Shown piece after piece: positions 10,151 to 20,637 of a DNA stretch of 64,000 nucleotides (the first letter of the stretch is position 1; each line of letters opens with the position of its first letter). The stretch is from Platycnemis pennipes. Lineage: Eukaryota > Arthropoda > Insecta > Odonata > Platycnemididae. Position numbers and translations under genes: made by a program. The DNA lies in the NCBI GenBank assembly GCA_933228895.1, contig OW121858.1, positions 29,907,859-29,971,858 on the forward strand, in the 5' to 3' direction. The notes under the pieces were generated by a model. That model made no database searches and was not told the DNA's origin. It worked only from the letters and a program-made list of their open reading frames with translations.

Positions 10151-11018
10151 ATGTATATCCGTTCGTCCCATAGTTTCACTGCCGCCTTCGTTGATTACCC
10201 TGAAACATTAACTTTTTTCCCGCGAATAAAAAAGTATGCTGGCCTCCTCGCCTGTATTGTGTGGAGAAGAAAGGGTTTTCCTTCGGTGTGTTCGTTCCCA
10301 CCCTTAGAATACACTCTTTCCTCGCTCAAGAAAACATCCCTTTGTTAATCCTCGCAGGGTTTGGTCCCATCTCTCTCTTTTAATGTTGTTATCTCGAGAA
10401 AAACGAGTGTAGGGGTGGGGAAGGAACACAGGTCGCAAGATATGACGTTAATTTGTCAGACGGCGGAGTGGGCGACCTAGGGTAACAATGAGAGCAGTGA
10501 ACGGGGAGGGGTAGATGGGATATCCTTTCCCCCAACCCCAAGTGCCCTTTTTTTCACCCACCATACCCTCATCAAGGAGGAATGGGGGGAGGGGGGAGAG
10601 AATAAAAAATAAATACGGACCACCCAGGGTGCGAGGGGTATCGTAACCCCTTTCACCCTTACAAAGGAGCCCCTTCTCATATCCCTGAATGTAAACCGTT
10701 TCTTTGACTCGTAATTAACAATTTAATTCTTGATTATGGTCCCGCAAAGAGATCATTTCGGCGTTGGCGCATAAAACGATATTTCTTCATGGTTTTTCAT
10801 CCTTCTTAATTGCCAATTCTTATCTTCTCGTCAGAGTTGGTTTTTAAGTTTTCTTGCCAGCCACAAGCACTTTTTAATCGCACTGGTTTCACGTGAATTT
10901 TATTCCCTACTAACTGTACCAGCATGTGTTGCAATGCCTCTCTCAAAGAATGCTAAATTCAATGGAAGTGAGAAAAATGAAATGTTCACGTAGTTTTATG
11001 AAATGTTATCATTTATTG
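10151..11018. other. Unassigned stretch with a GC-rich core
   Basis: No gene recognised. Positions 10400-10680 are rich in G-runs and C-runs (for example GGGGGGAGGGGGGAGAG at 10586). The remainder is ordinary AT-rich sequence. Neither strand gives a recognisable protein. Confidence 0.4.
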
Positions 11019-11022
11019 TTAA

Positions 11023-12185
11023 GAAGCTTCCGCCATGACTCCACTAGCATCAATATCCCGTAAAAGTTCTGTAATATTTAATGAATAAATGCCGGTTCAG
11101 AAAAATACCTGTGCTAATTCATTTATAGTGTGATATCGCATGGTGCACAATAATGGGGAACATGCACTATTTCTTATAACTCCTTGAATGTGAAGTTTAT
11201 TAGCTAAAATGTGCTTGGCGAAAATTTTGCTGAAGAATTAAATTGCGTTACAAAGATATATTACTCTTTAAAAATTGTACTTTTTCGGCAACTTATTAAA
11301 ACACGACGTCATCGCATGACGTCATGGCACGGTATCACTACGGGCGTTGTTTATCTGTTTATGCGTGGAGGTAAGTTGTTAAATGAATACTTGGCGATAA
11401 CGTATGTATTTATCTCATTTGTTTAATGCATTGAATAATTGTATTTCGAATTTGTATTTACGTAGAATGGATGGTAACGAGCAAATCGTCCATTAATTAT
11501 ATAATGCCTGTTTATTGCCCAAGAATTTCTACTACGTCTATGCAATCGCTGGTTTTTTTTAAGAAGAACGCCGCCATAAGGGAGTCAACCAAAGTATAAT
11601 TGTCGGAATGTGCTTTTTTAAGTATTTTTTCAGTCATCGTGTCCTTCGAGAAAAGACTAAAAACAATATATTCACTTCGTTTTCTTTTAAATATAAATGT
11701 CTATCTCCGTAGCAATATGGAACCTATACCGTGCAGTGACGTCAGAAGGCGTTTCAGGTCACGTGACTTTCGTCAATTTTCGGGAACATTTTAATATCAT
11801 TTAATAATCTTTGTGGTGGGCGTAGAACAATTTGGCTTATATATTTAAATTGGTGAGAAAATTTCGCATCAAGTACATCTTTGATCTTCGAGAAACAAAT
11901 ATCAATCATATTCCCCATTGAGTGAGTATGATGACATTATATAGCACGTTGTAGCTGCATTCTATTTTAATACAAGCTCTTTTTTGACTCATTTTGACTT
12001 AGAAACATGGCTGTCGCGTTGTTGCCACGTTTAATTTCCCACAGCATGAGAATACATGCGATTATACGTATTCTAAAATAGGTTAAATATTTCAATACCT
12101 ATTTTAAACCATTCCCTAGCAAATATAACTCATTTGTTTGGAATTTTATTAATAATCATATTTGTGAAAATTTTGTTTCACAAAT
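11023..12185 (+). mobile_element. Family I (TTAA) element, copy 1, split by family C
   Basis: The left end, GAAGCTTCCGCCATGACTCC, follows TTAA at 11019-11022. It matches the left ends of the copies at 14361 and 53855. The copy is interrupted at 11155-11916 by a family C element and resumes at 11917 with GAGTGAGTATGATGACATTA. It continues through TACAAGCTCTTTTTTGACTC and CATGGCTGTCGCGTTGTTGC, and stops near 12185 where family D sequence begins. The right half is missing. Confidence 0.82.
11155..11916 (+). mobile_element. Family C element, copy 2 (both ends intact)
   Basis: A full copy with terminal inverted repeats: GGGGAACATGCAC at the left and ATCATATTCCCC at the right. It interrupts a family I copy. 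The uninterrupted site is readable at 53855-54989 (ACAATAATTGTAAGAG). Here the left flank is ACAATAAT and the right flank ATTGAGTGAG, so excision would restore the site if AT was duplicated. It carries a single copy of the 54-bp unit that is triplicated in copy 1, and it encodes no transposase. Confidence 0.9.
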
Positions 12186-12404
12186 GTAAATGCTGAATTG
12201 ACTCCATCGTCTTAGAGCTGATTAAAATGATTATAAAAAATAAATCCTTCGACTTTCCATCGTATTTCTTGTGATACTTATGACTTTCAATAGCTTAGGT
12301 AATTTTCTTTGTGAAGTAAGGATCACTTAGCAGGCATATACTCGTACTTAAATCAATAAGATTCCTCAGACAACTTGACTCAAGCAGTCGCGAGCCAACC
12401 ACCT
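12186..12404 (+). mobile_element. Family D fragment (right end)
   Basis: This matches the right part of family D at 32640-33370. Landmarks are AATGCTGAATTGACT, AAATAAATCCTTCGACTT, GTGAAGTAAGGATCACTTAG, TACTCGTACTTAAATC and CAAGCAGTCGCGAGCCAAC. It is joined on the left to truncated family I and on the right to a CR1-like LINE end. Confidence 0.85.
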
Positions 12405-12481
12405 TAAGCCACCTCGAGGGTGTGTGGCAGGGGGTGAAGATCACCAAGCATGCACTATACAGATGCAAACATGCTACTATG
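12400..12481 (-). mobile_element. CR1/jockey-like LINE 3' end, short copy
   Basis: GCCACC followed by GTGTGTGGCAGGGGGTGAAG and CCAAGCATGCACTA is the reverse complement of the 3' terminus shared by all copies of this LINE. Only about 80 bp is present. The copy sits between two family D pieces. Confidence 0.8.
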
Positions 12482-13017
12482 CTATTTGAAATTACATACG
12501 ATTAACGGCGAGAATGGCCATCACATGGGAATATAACGTTTAGAAATACCATAGTGACAGGTCATTTTTACAAAAAACTGATATTTTATGCGTAATTTCA
12601 CAAGGAATAAAATGACACGAAAAAAAAGGCATCAACACACCGTATTTATCGCTAAGTCCACCAATTTCTGCGCTTATAGCAGACGGAATGCGTTAGTTGA
12701 CTTCAAGTGGCGCTGCTGTCGCTCTAGCCAAAATGTATGGCGTATGAATAATATCATTACTAATGAGATATTAAAGCATATTTCAGAAAAATATTATAAC
12801 ATAATGTTTGATAGTAATATTCTGGTGTTATACATTAGTAAATTCATTTAGTACATGAATTTATTTCTTTAAAGTAAATGCTGAATTGACTTCATTGTCG
12901 AGCTGATTAAAATTATCATAAAAAATAAATCCTTCGACTTTACATCGTATTTCTTGTGATACTTATGACTTTCAATAGCTTAGGTAATTTTCTTTGTGAA
13001 GTAAGGATCACTTAGCA
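12482..13017 (+). mobile_element. Family D element, copy 2 (interrupted)
   Basis: Starts with ATTTGAAATTACATACG and runs through GGCGAGAATGGCCATCACAT, ACTGATATTTTATGCG, CAAGTGGCGCTGCTGTCGC and AATGCTGAATTGACTTC to CACTTAGCAG. There a foreign 0.9-kb segment interrupts it. The remainder of the copy is at 13936-14013. No transposase is encoded. Confidence 0.85.
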
Positions 13018-13935
13018 GTAGGGTGGAGTGAAAAAAGTCAATATTTTTTTTTCGGAAACGGGTACCCTTCAATGACTGTGTATGAGACCTAGTAACAATT
13101 CTGTAAAATATTTATTTTTTACGACGTCATCTTGAGTCTGCACATTTGGCTTAAAGTTTGAAAATTTTTGAAATTTTTTGCATTTTTACAATTTTTTTTT
13201 AAATACTTGAAACAAAAAAAACCATAACTGGTAGTCACTAAATAGTTGAACAAGACCTGAACTAAAGACAGGATTTTTATAAATATTTTTAGGCGGTGGT
13301 TTTAGTCAGCACATGAGGCTTAAACTTATCCAAATATTCGTAAATTTCTGATATTTTCAACGTTTTATAATTTCTGATATCCTCTTATGATGTTATCAAA
13401 ACTTGTTCATATCGCTTTCGTTAATCAACTTTGCCTTGTGCAACTCTTCGCTAGTTCATATTAAACTACCCACGACTCACCACGGGGAGGTGGCTGCACT
13501 TCGAGTCCCATCCATGCCCTCCCAACCACCCAACCATGAGAGCATGTATTTACATCTTTAAGAAAGGTCTTCAACAGGTAAATTGTTTCTTTGTGTCATA
13601 TATTGGACGGATATTTCTATCAAAAATTCTAGTTTTGATTAATCTTTCTCTTTTCTTTTGATCGCAGACCAATTTTGAGGAAGCAGTGACTTCTTTGACG
13701 GCTCTTTCTACCGCTTGAGCATGTGATGGGAGTTCAAAAAGAGTGCACTCAGAAGCTATGTTAACACTCTCGGTTTCCAGTAACCTTTGCAAATCCTGAT
13801 TTGTCAAATGACTTGTGAGAGGTGGTTCTGTCACTTCCACATCATTGCAAACAATCATATCGACATACTCTGATGCTCCAAAATTTATTTTCGGGATTTC
13901 AAACCTTGTTAGTGGTTTACTGGCTTGTTCTCTAG
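13018..13935 (-). mobile_element. Insert of unknown class carrying a coding fragment
   Basis: This 0.92-kb segment splits a family D copy cleanly. D stops after CACTTAGCAG and resumes with GCATATATACTCG at 13936, as in the uninterrupted copies near 12330 and 33280. The plus-strand left end begins TAGGGTGGAGTGAAAAAAGT. The minus strand starts directly in a protein-coding frame and ends in non-coding AT-rich sequence. That polarity fits a 5'-truncated insertion or a fragment of a larger DNA transposon. An AG dinucleotide is present at both junctions, but a longer target duplication is not visible. Confidence 0.6.
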
Positions 13936-13939
13936 GCAT
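13571..13939 (-). pseudogene. Partial transposon-type protein, about 122 codons
   Basis: The minus-strand frame encodes about 120 residues. They include GASEYVDMI near residue 21, VTEPPL near residue 35, then ELPSHAQAVERAVKEVTASS near residues 68-88 and CDQKKRERLIKTRI, with a final basic segment. The block with HAQAVER and EVT is of a type I recall from repetitive uncharacterised proteins in cnidarian and insect genomes, probably transposon-derived. No function is established and I cannot name the family. The apparent start codon overlaps the junction with the flanking repeat (GGCAT at 13935-13939). The true N-terminus is therefore missing and the protein is truncated. It is the longest open frame in this part of the window with non-random, protein-like composition. 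Confidence 0.55.
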
Positions 13940-14013
13940 ATATACTCGTACTTAAATCAATAAGATTCCTTCGAGAACTTGACTCAAGCAGTCGCGAGCC
14001 AACCTCCTTAAGT
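13936..14013 (+). mobile_element. Family D copy 2, remainder after the insert
   Basis: GCATATATACTCGTACTT through CAAGCAGTCGCGAGCCAAC and CTCCTTAAG continues the family D sequence that broke off at 13017. Confidence 0.85.
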
Positions 14014-14356
14014 CTTGGGAACGAACTTTCCTTCTTCTTTTCTTGATCACACGTATCCTTTGTATCTTTCTCGAAGAGTTTCTCACATCCGACGGAAGCC
14101 AATAATTCTTACGGGGGCGCCTCTTGACAACAATGGATCAGAAGTGATCATTGTTGGAGACTCTTGAAATGCCCTACGTCTGAAGTTTCCCAATTTGAAA
14201 AGAACGGGTGATAAAAAAAAGAACGAATCATCTCCCGAAATTGGAATTCGTCTTGTGAAAGAAAGAATTCCGAACGCGATACATATTGACGGGATTCAAA
14301 GGTGTGGCCATTTCTTAAAGAAATGATCATTTTATTTCAAGAAAAAAAATTTTTTC
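14014..14356. other. Unassigned stretch
   Basis: No gene recognised and no match elsewhere in the window. Composition is mixed. A short self-complementary motif, AAGTGATCATTGTTGG, lies near 14135. Confidence 0.4.
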
Positions 14357-14360
14357 TTAA

Positions 14361-15322
14361 GGACGTTCCACCGTGACTTCGTGATTCAAAATTCCGTAAA
14401 AGAGATATTTGTAATTTAATGAACTAATACCAATCCAGAAAAACACCAATATATGGAAAATCTTCTATAGGGTGATAACGCAATAATTGTATAAGTGTGA
14501 TGCTATTATAGAGCGCGTTGTTGTTGCATTCTATTTTAATACAAGCTCTTTTTTGACTCATTTTGACTTCGGAACATGGCTGACGTGTTGTTGCCACGTT
14601 TAATTTACAAAGTGAGAATACATGCTCAATCCCGCTAATACGTATTCTAAAATAGGTTGAATATTTTCTTACTTAGTTTTAAACTATTCCCTTGCAAGTA
14701 CAACTCTTTGTTTTGAATTGTATTAATGTTGATATTTTTGAAAACTGTTTGTCAACAATGGCGGTGAAGCCAGTTGGAAGCATTGGTATTAATTTCACCA
14801 TAAAAATAACCAACGAAATATATAAATTACATAAAATATATAAGAAGGACCTTGGTAAGATATAATCCTTAATTAAGTTAGTAAATAGGCTTGTAAACAC
14901 GTTCCGTCACAGGTACCGTTGCCAATGATAACAACATACTGTAGTGCCACTTTAATGTAACCAAGGCTGTTCTGCTTTTTTTTCAAACAAACATTTTTTT
15001 AATATAAATTATAAAAATGTGTTAAGGCGAGCACTTTTCTAACAATGGTAAATTCTGCATAAAATTGCGCATCTTACGTTAGTTTTTCGTCAAAACGACA
15101 TTTCTCTATGCATTATTAATCTGCAAATTTTACTGCAAGAGCCATGCTCTGCCGTATAGCCACGTAACTATAAAATAGCTGATTTTCACCTTATTTTTTC
15201 TTCAAATATATTATGGAAAGGTCTCCTTATTTTATTTCCAATCGATAGAAGGGCCAAAAAATCTCCTGTGTCCTGAAATTTTAACGAAAATGACATCTAC
15301 TTCATAATTCGGTTGAGCCTCC
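14361..15322 (+). mobile_element. Family I (TTAA) element, copy 2
   Basis: Flanked by TTAA at 14357-14360 on the left and TTGA (a drifted TTAA) at 15323. The left terminus is GGACGTTCCACCGTGAC and the right terminus GGTTGAGCCTCC, imperfect inverted repeats. Internal landmarks shared with the copy at 53855 are ATTTTAATACAAGCTC, GTTGTTGCCACGT, TACTGTAG.GCCAC and CCAATCGATAGAAGG. There is no transposase frame. A TTAA target suggests piggyBac or Kolobok machinery. Confidence 0.88.
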
Positions 15323-15830
15323 TTGAAAATATGCTTTTATTTTTCATTTTTTTCGTCATTCACTTCAAAAAAATTGATGCGTTCTCGTATCTCCACGGAT
15401 ACCTTCTCGTTTCATCTCGACTCTCAATAATAGCTACCATCTTCGGGTGTCTATTGTATGAGGAGGAAAAAAATATCTAAATTCTCTTGCCAGAGGAAAA
15501 GACAGGAGTCTTGTGAGTTTCAACTCATTGTTGAAGACGCACAGGAGAAAAAATTACCTAATACATTTCTTCTTCATCTTCTATCTCTCTCTGAGGTGTC
15601 CTGCCTTAAAGGAGATTGCTAATATCGCTTCTTCTCAGAAGATGACTTCTTTTGTCGCCGAAAAGAATACTCCCGGATCAAAGGATGTCGGTAAGGAATT
15701 TAATACGTATCCGTGAATTCCCATCTGTATGGGATCTTTTAAAAAAGGGCAGCTACTTTGTGTCTAAGAAAGTTTCCTTGACTCAGTCTCTTCTTTATGT
15801 TATCATTAATATTATTTCTTTCTTGGGCAG
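15323..15830. other. Unassigned stretch
   Basis: No gene recognised. Two short open frames on the plus strand (15513-15716 and 15652-15834) have no recognisable motif and overlap in different frames. Confidence 0.4.
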
Positions 15831-16325
15831 ATGAGGAAATCAACCCAATCGTATCGTATGAAACAGGTTATGTGTCTCCTTATTTCTGAAAGAAATCCTT
15901 TGGAAGTAAGAATGGACATGGATTTCTGGAATAAAACATTTCTGAGATCTGTTACGACTTGGGATGAGTCGAAACCGGAATAAATCGATTCCAGATACCG
16001 ATTCCGATTCCTGATTAATCGATTATCGATATCGATATCATCGACTTATACATATATTCCTATTTTTACTTACGACATATGAGGAAATATCAACCCAATC
16101 GTATCGCAAGAAGCAGGTCATATATTTCATTCGTTCTGAATCCTTTGGAAGTAAGAATTGACAATGATTTCTTGAAGAAAACATTTCTGAGATCTGTTAC
16201 GACTTGGGATGAGTGGAAACCGGAATAAATGGATTCCAGATACCGATTCCGATTCCTGAATAATCGATTCTCGATGTCGATATCATCGACCCATACATAT
16301 ATGCCTATTTTTACGTACTGTATTA
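15831..16325. repeat. 248-bp unit in two tandem copies
   Basis: ATGAGGAAAT followed by CAACCCAATCGTATCG starts at 15831 and again at 16079. Both copies contain CTGAGATCTGTTACGACTTG, TTCCAGATACCGATTCCG and a TCGATATCATCGAC segment. Divergence is moderate and includes small indels. The near-palindromic ATCGATTATCGATATCGAT tract may form hairpins. Confidence 0.9.
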
Positions 16326-16359
16326 TGCATATACACATAAACTTCTTTCTACTAAGTTA

Positions 16360-16645
16360 TTTTTCCTCGTACAATTAGAGATATGAATAACGGTAAATAT
16401 ATCCAATACGAGTGTACCAATTCAATAGCGTAGGTAGTTGCATTGTTGTGTAAGGACTTGAAGGTAACCCAACTAACAGCACGTTTTTGCATGCGTAGTT
16501 TGCTATTTTTGTCTTTTTAAATATTGCAGTCTAGACATATATTAATACCAATCCTTTTAAATGCATTATATGTAGTACATGTTTGGTGAAAATTCACCCG
16601 CTGCCACACACCTTTGAGGTGTCTTGCAGGTATTATGTATATTTA
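16360..16645 (+). mobile_element. CR1/jockey-like LINE 3' end, 5'-truncated
   Basis: Begins with CCTCGTACAATTAGAG and runs through ATATCCAATACGAGTGT, AAGGACTTGAAGGTAACCCA and CATGTTTGGTGAAAATTCAC to GCTGCCACACACCTTTG and a GTATTATG end. Other copies in this window extend further upstream into reverse transcriptase, so this is a truncated insertion. The stretch carries only the last codons and the 3' untranslated region. Confidence 0.87.
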
Positions 16646-16769
16646 TATGTATATATAGTTACGAACGTATAGACTTCCTACTATAGACACGTACTGATTA
16701 CGTTCATTTTGCACTCGATAAAAACCCAGTCCCCAGTATTGTGAACAATTGTTGATAAATTTTAAGGAT

Positions 16770-16860
16770 ACGCGGTTTAACCATGTAGAATTACATGATA
16801 CCCTGCAAACCACCCTAAAGGCGTGTGGCAGGTGGTGAATTCAAACCTAAAATGAATCGT
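16770..16860 (-). mobile_element. CR1/jockey-like LINE 3' end, very short
   Basis: ATACCCTGCAAACCACC, GGCGTGTGGCAGGTGGTGAA and the following bases are the reverse complement of the LINE 3' terminus. Confidence 0.75.
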
Positions 16861-16889
16861 AAGTTACTTAAAATATATATATATATTGC

Positions 16890-18395
16890 ATAGGCATTGT
16901 TGCGGCGTTAATACCATACTCGGGGACTATATACTACTTGGTGAATCAATAAGCAACGTCTATTATGCATCTTTTAAATTGTCAAAGATATTTTTGAATA
17001 TAAGGCGATGTTATTTTGTTTACTCAGTCGTAAAATTATGTTTTTTTGAACTAGGTTATCACCAGACTAGTCGACTAAAAACCACTTGGTTATATAATAG
17101 TCAGTGATTATTATACACCTTCTTGGGGTTAACTATATATTTTCTTGTATATAAAGCGATGTTTTATACTCACTTTGTCTTGTAATGGTAAATCAAATGT
17201 TTGCAATAGTAAGGTCGTAATTGCCAGACTGTGGTATAACCAGAGTAGGGAGCTAAAATCTTCTTCTTAAATCAATAAGCAATGACTAATATGCATCTTT
17301 TAATTAATGTAAAATACTCTTGCTCTTGAATATAATGCGACGTTTTTTTGTTCGCTCAGTCATATTATGATGTTCAGTTGTGAACTACATTATCACAAGA
17401 CTAGGGACCTAATACCCCTTGATTATATAATCATCAATAATTATTGTACACCATTTAAAAGGTTGCTTTATATTCTTGTATATAAAGCGATGTTTTATAT
17501 TCACTTTGTCTTGTAATGGTAAATCAAATGTTTGCAATAGTAAGGTCGCAATTGCCAAACTGCAGTATAACCAGAGTAGGGAGCTAAAATCTTCTTGGTT
17601 AATCAATAAGCAACGTCTAATATACATCTTTTAAAATGTCAACGATATATATATTATCTTGAATATAAGGCGATGTCTTTTTGTTTACTCAGTCGTATAA
17701 TGATATTCTTTTTTAACTAGGTTATCACCAGAATTGTCGCCTTGGTTATAGTATAGTCGCCTTGGTTATAGTAAATAATCAGTGATTACTAAACACCTTT
17801 TGAAAGGTAACTATTTATTTTCTTGTGCATAAAGCGATGTTTCTTATTCTCCCAGTCTTGTAATGGTCAATCAAATGCCATTCAATAGTAAGGTCGTAAT
17901 TGCCAGACTGTGGTATAAGCAGAGTAGGGAACTAAAATCTTATGGTAAATTAATAACCGGTGCCTGTAATCCATCTTTTAATTCATGTAAAATGCACATG
18001 CTCTTGAATATAGCGCGGCGTTTTTCAATTTTCTCATTCGTATAATGATGTACTGTTGTAAACTAGATTATCACCACACTAGTCTACTAAATACATCTTT
18101 ATCATATATTAATCAATGATTTTTATGCTCCTTTTAAAAGGTAACTATACATTTTCTTGTGTATAAAGCGATGTTTCTTATTCACTCTCTCTTGTAATGG
18201 TAAATCAAATGTCGTACAATAGTAAGGTCGTATTTACAGACTGAATTATAACCAGAGTAGGGAATTGAAGTGTTCTTGGTAAAATAATAAGCAACGTCTT
18301 TTAAAATGTCAACGACATATACTCTTGAATATAAGGCGATGTTTTTTTATGTTTACTCAGTCGTATATTGTTGCAGCGCTGCGAACTGCGTCATC
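16890..18395. repeat. Satellite of 335-bp units built from two related halves
   Basis: The landmark TTATCACCAGACTAG-type segment occurs at 17055, 17389, 17721 and 18067 (spacings 334, 332 and 346). Within each unit two halves of about 165 bp align. Both start with a TATAA[AG]GCGATGTT motif and a TACTCAGTCGT/TTCACTTTGTCTTG stretch. Both continue through a TATAACCAGAGTAGGGAGC / TATCACCAGACTAGTCGAC segment and end with an ATGCATCTTTTAA / ATACACCTTTTAA motif. The array is therefore a dimeric higher-order repeat, about 4.5 dimers long. There are no coding frames. Confidence 0.85.
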
Positions 18396-18995
18396 ACCGT
18401 CACCTCTTGGCACTTGCGGACCAAGTTCTTCCTTCGGGGGGGGAGGGGAGAGTGCGGGGGTGGTTCGCAAGGGGGTGGAAAAGGGGTGAATCCCACCCCT
18501 TCGGCCCTCCAGTGGGGGGGTGGCGACTGAGGTTGACGTGAAGTGCCGTCCCTAATTTCACTTTGAGAGAAGTTTCAAACTTTGTACCACCAGGGGTCAG
18601 GCTTATCAAGTTATGCCGCCCCTCCCCATCTCCCTGCTGTTCCCCCCCCCACTCCTTTCTGGCCACAGGCCGCGCGTTGAATCATGGGAAGGTTTTCACT
18701 CTCCACCCTCAAACTTCGCCTCCCCTTTTGGACCCCGTGTTCATCACCTCTCTTCACGTCCTTACCATCATCCTCTCTTCCTACCTTCTCCACCTTCTTA
18801 ACACACGAAATTCTTGCTACCAGACGAAGAAACACTACTGTGTTAGTGTAAACATGAAGTTTTGTTCCCAACAATGATTCCTAAACGAAGAAAGGAGAAT
18901 ATTCATCCTTCAATACAAAAATATAAGCCGAAATGTTTTGTGAAGGACATCAGATTATCCTGGGGTAAAACTAAACAGAGCGAATTCGTTGAAAA
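18396..18995. other. GC-rich unassigned stretch with G-runs
   Basis: Positions 18430-18740 hold strong G-runs and C-runs (GGGGGGGAGGGGAGAG at 18436, CCCCCCCC near 18640) in an AT-rich setting. Open frames on both strands are compositional and match nothing I know. Positions 18740-18995 are plain AT-rich sequence. Confidence 0.4.
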
Positions 18996-18997
18996 AC

Positions 18998-19062
18998 ACT
19001 GTATAATACACTGCAAGCCACCATAAAGGTGTGTGGCAGGGGAGAACTTCGTAAATTGAGTC
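18998..19062 (-). mobile_element. CR1/jockey-like LINE 3' end, very short
   Basis: CACTGCAAGCCACCATAAAG and GTGTGTGGCAGGGGA mark the reverse complement of the LINE 3' terminus. It stops near 19062, next to a tRNA-like segment. Confidence 0.75.
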
Positions 19063-19130
19063 GTGAGTAGAAAGTCCAGAACTCCATTGTGGAGGACCGG
19101 GTTCGTGTCCCGTGAGAGGGAAAGAAATTT
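19063..19130 (+). other. tRNA-like segment (SINE head or tRNA relic)
   Basis: The spacing resembles a tRNA gene: an A-box-like GTGAGTAGAAAGTCC, an arm around AACTCCATTGTGGAG, and a T-arm. The T-arm, CCGGGTTCGTGTCCCGT, has four of five stem pairs and a B-box-like GGTTCGTGTCC. The acceptor stem is not convincing. It may be the promoter head of a SINE. Confidence 0.4.
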
Positions 19131-19194
19131 TTGTCTTCGGTCACCCCTTTCCTCCTTCGCAGCTAGAAATCAAATAAGTTTTATAATCTCAGCG

Positions 19195-20175
19195 TTGCGA
19201 TTCATTACTTATTGTCATTGAAATGTTGCCAGAATGTTGCTAGAAAGTTTTACACTTCTGCATGAAAAAATTGATGCGAATTTTATTGGCACTTTGATGA
19301 AATCGTTATTTTTTTAAATTCAGTTTTGATGACTTCAGAGATCGAGGAATTAAAATGTATTAAACTTTAAACTATTTATTACTTTATATTTATTATTAGT
19401 TTACGTTACTGAAAGTTCGACCACACAGGTGACGTAAGAATGACATAAGAAATTAGGTAATATATTCTAATTCTTTTCATTCATATGTTGCCAGAAAGTT
19501 GTTGGAAAGTTGTACTCTTGCATGAAAAAATTGCTGCGAATTTTTATGACACTTTGATGAGTTCGTTATTTTTTTAAAATTCTGTTTTGATGACTTCAAC
19601 AATCGAGAAATAAAAATATTATTAAACTTTCAACTGCTTAGTACTTCATGTTTATCATTAGTTTATGTTACTTAAAGTTCAACCAAACGGGTGACGTAAG
19701 AATGACATAATGAATTAGGTAATATATTGTAAGTATATTCATTCATATGTTGCCAGATAGTTGTTAGAAAGTTGTACTCGTGCATGAAAAAATTGCTGCA
19801 AAATTTTTTAGCACTTTGATGACATCGTTATTTTTTAAATTCATTTTTATTGACTGCAGCACTCGAGGAATTAAAAATTTATTAAACGTTCAACTGCTTC
19901 TTACTATATATTTATTATTAGTTAATGTTACTTAAAGTTCAACCGTACAGGTGACGTAACAATGACATAAGAAATTAGTAAAACATATTATAATAATTTT
20001 CATTCATATGTTGCCAGAAAGTTGATGGAAAGTTTTTCTTGTGCATGGAAAAAATCGCTACGAAATTAATTTGTACTATGACGACATCGTCATTTTTAAA
20101 ATCCAGTTGAGATGGCTTCAACAATTGAGGGAATGGATAAGCGTGTAATTCCTCGTATTGTTTACGTAAAAATGA
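19195..20175. repeat. Second 262-bp satellite, about 3.7 units
   Basis: ATGTTGCCAGA recurs at 19223, 19485, 19747 and 20008 (spacings 262, 262 and 261). Each unit contains GCATGAAAAAATTG, CACTTTGATGA, GATGACTTCA..AATCGAG and CAGGTGACGTAAGAATGACA. The sequence is unrelated to the 262-bp satellite at 8990-10150. The last unit is partial. Confidence 0.9.
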
Positions 20176-20380
20176 CGTCAAAATTACGCATTATATACGT
20201 CATGACTGACGTCAATATAGAACTAATGAACCAATTATTCAGAGCGTTCATCTCAAGATCGCTTCTTTTAATGGCAGTGACGCATGAACTATGACGTCAG
20301 CGGAGAAGAGAAGGTTGGAAGCATTCGAAACGTCGTATATTAAAATAATGAGAATGATGAAGATAAAATGGACCTATAAA
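20176..20380. other. Unassigned stretch rich in TGACGTCA-like motifs
   Basis: Contains several GACGTC motifs and, near 20315, TTGGAAGCATTCGAAACGTC. A related GGAATCATTCTAAACGTTG occurs near 45820, suggesting a shared repeat end. Confidence 0.35.
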
Positions 20381-20381
20381 T

Positions 20382-20636
20382 GTTTTTTTAAGGAATTTAG
20401 GTCCTTATGAAAATGATGAGATTTGAATGACGTGAACTGTTTACAATTCGGTTGTTTACAAGCAACCAAGGTTACGAGGTCAAAGCTTAAAAGGTTGGTT
20501 TACAAGCAACCGAATTGTAAATAATTCACTCAACAGATCTTAAAGCCCTGAAGAAGTAAAAAATACGATGCCCTGAAACGTCCACCAAAAGTTTTTACGT
20601 CATCATTTTCAATAGGGCCTAAACTCCTTAAAAAAC
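20382..20636. mobile_element. Fold-back element of about 255 bp
   Basis: Outer arms GTTTTTTTAAGGAATTTAGG (20382) and GGGCCTAAACTCCTTAAAAA (20616) are inverted, with GAAAATGATGA / TCATCATTTTC inside them. A second inverted pair is TTTACAATTCGGTTG (20439) with CAACCGAATTGTAAA (20507). The right half includes GCCCTGAAGAAG and CCTGAAACGTCC. Confidence 0.7.
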
Positions 20637-20637
20637 T

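Noticed and set aside
18400..18877. Frames on both strands at 18.4-18.9 kb
   Set aside because: Composition-driven by G- and C-runs, with no conserved motif.
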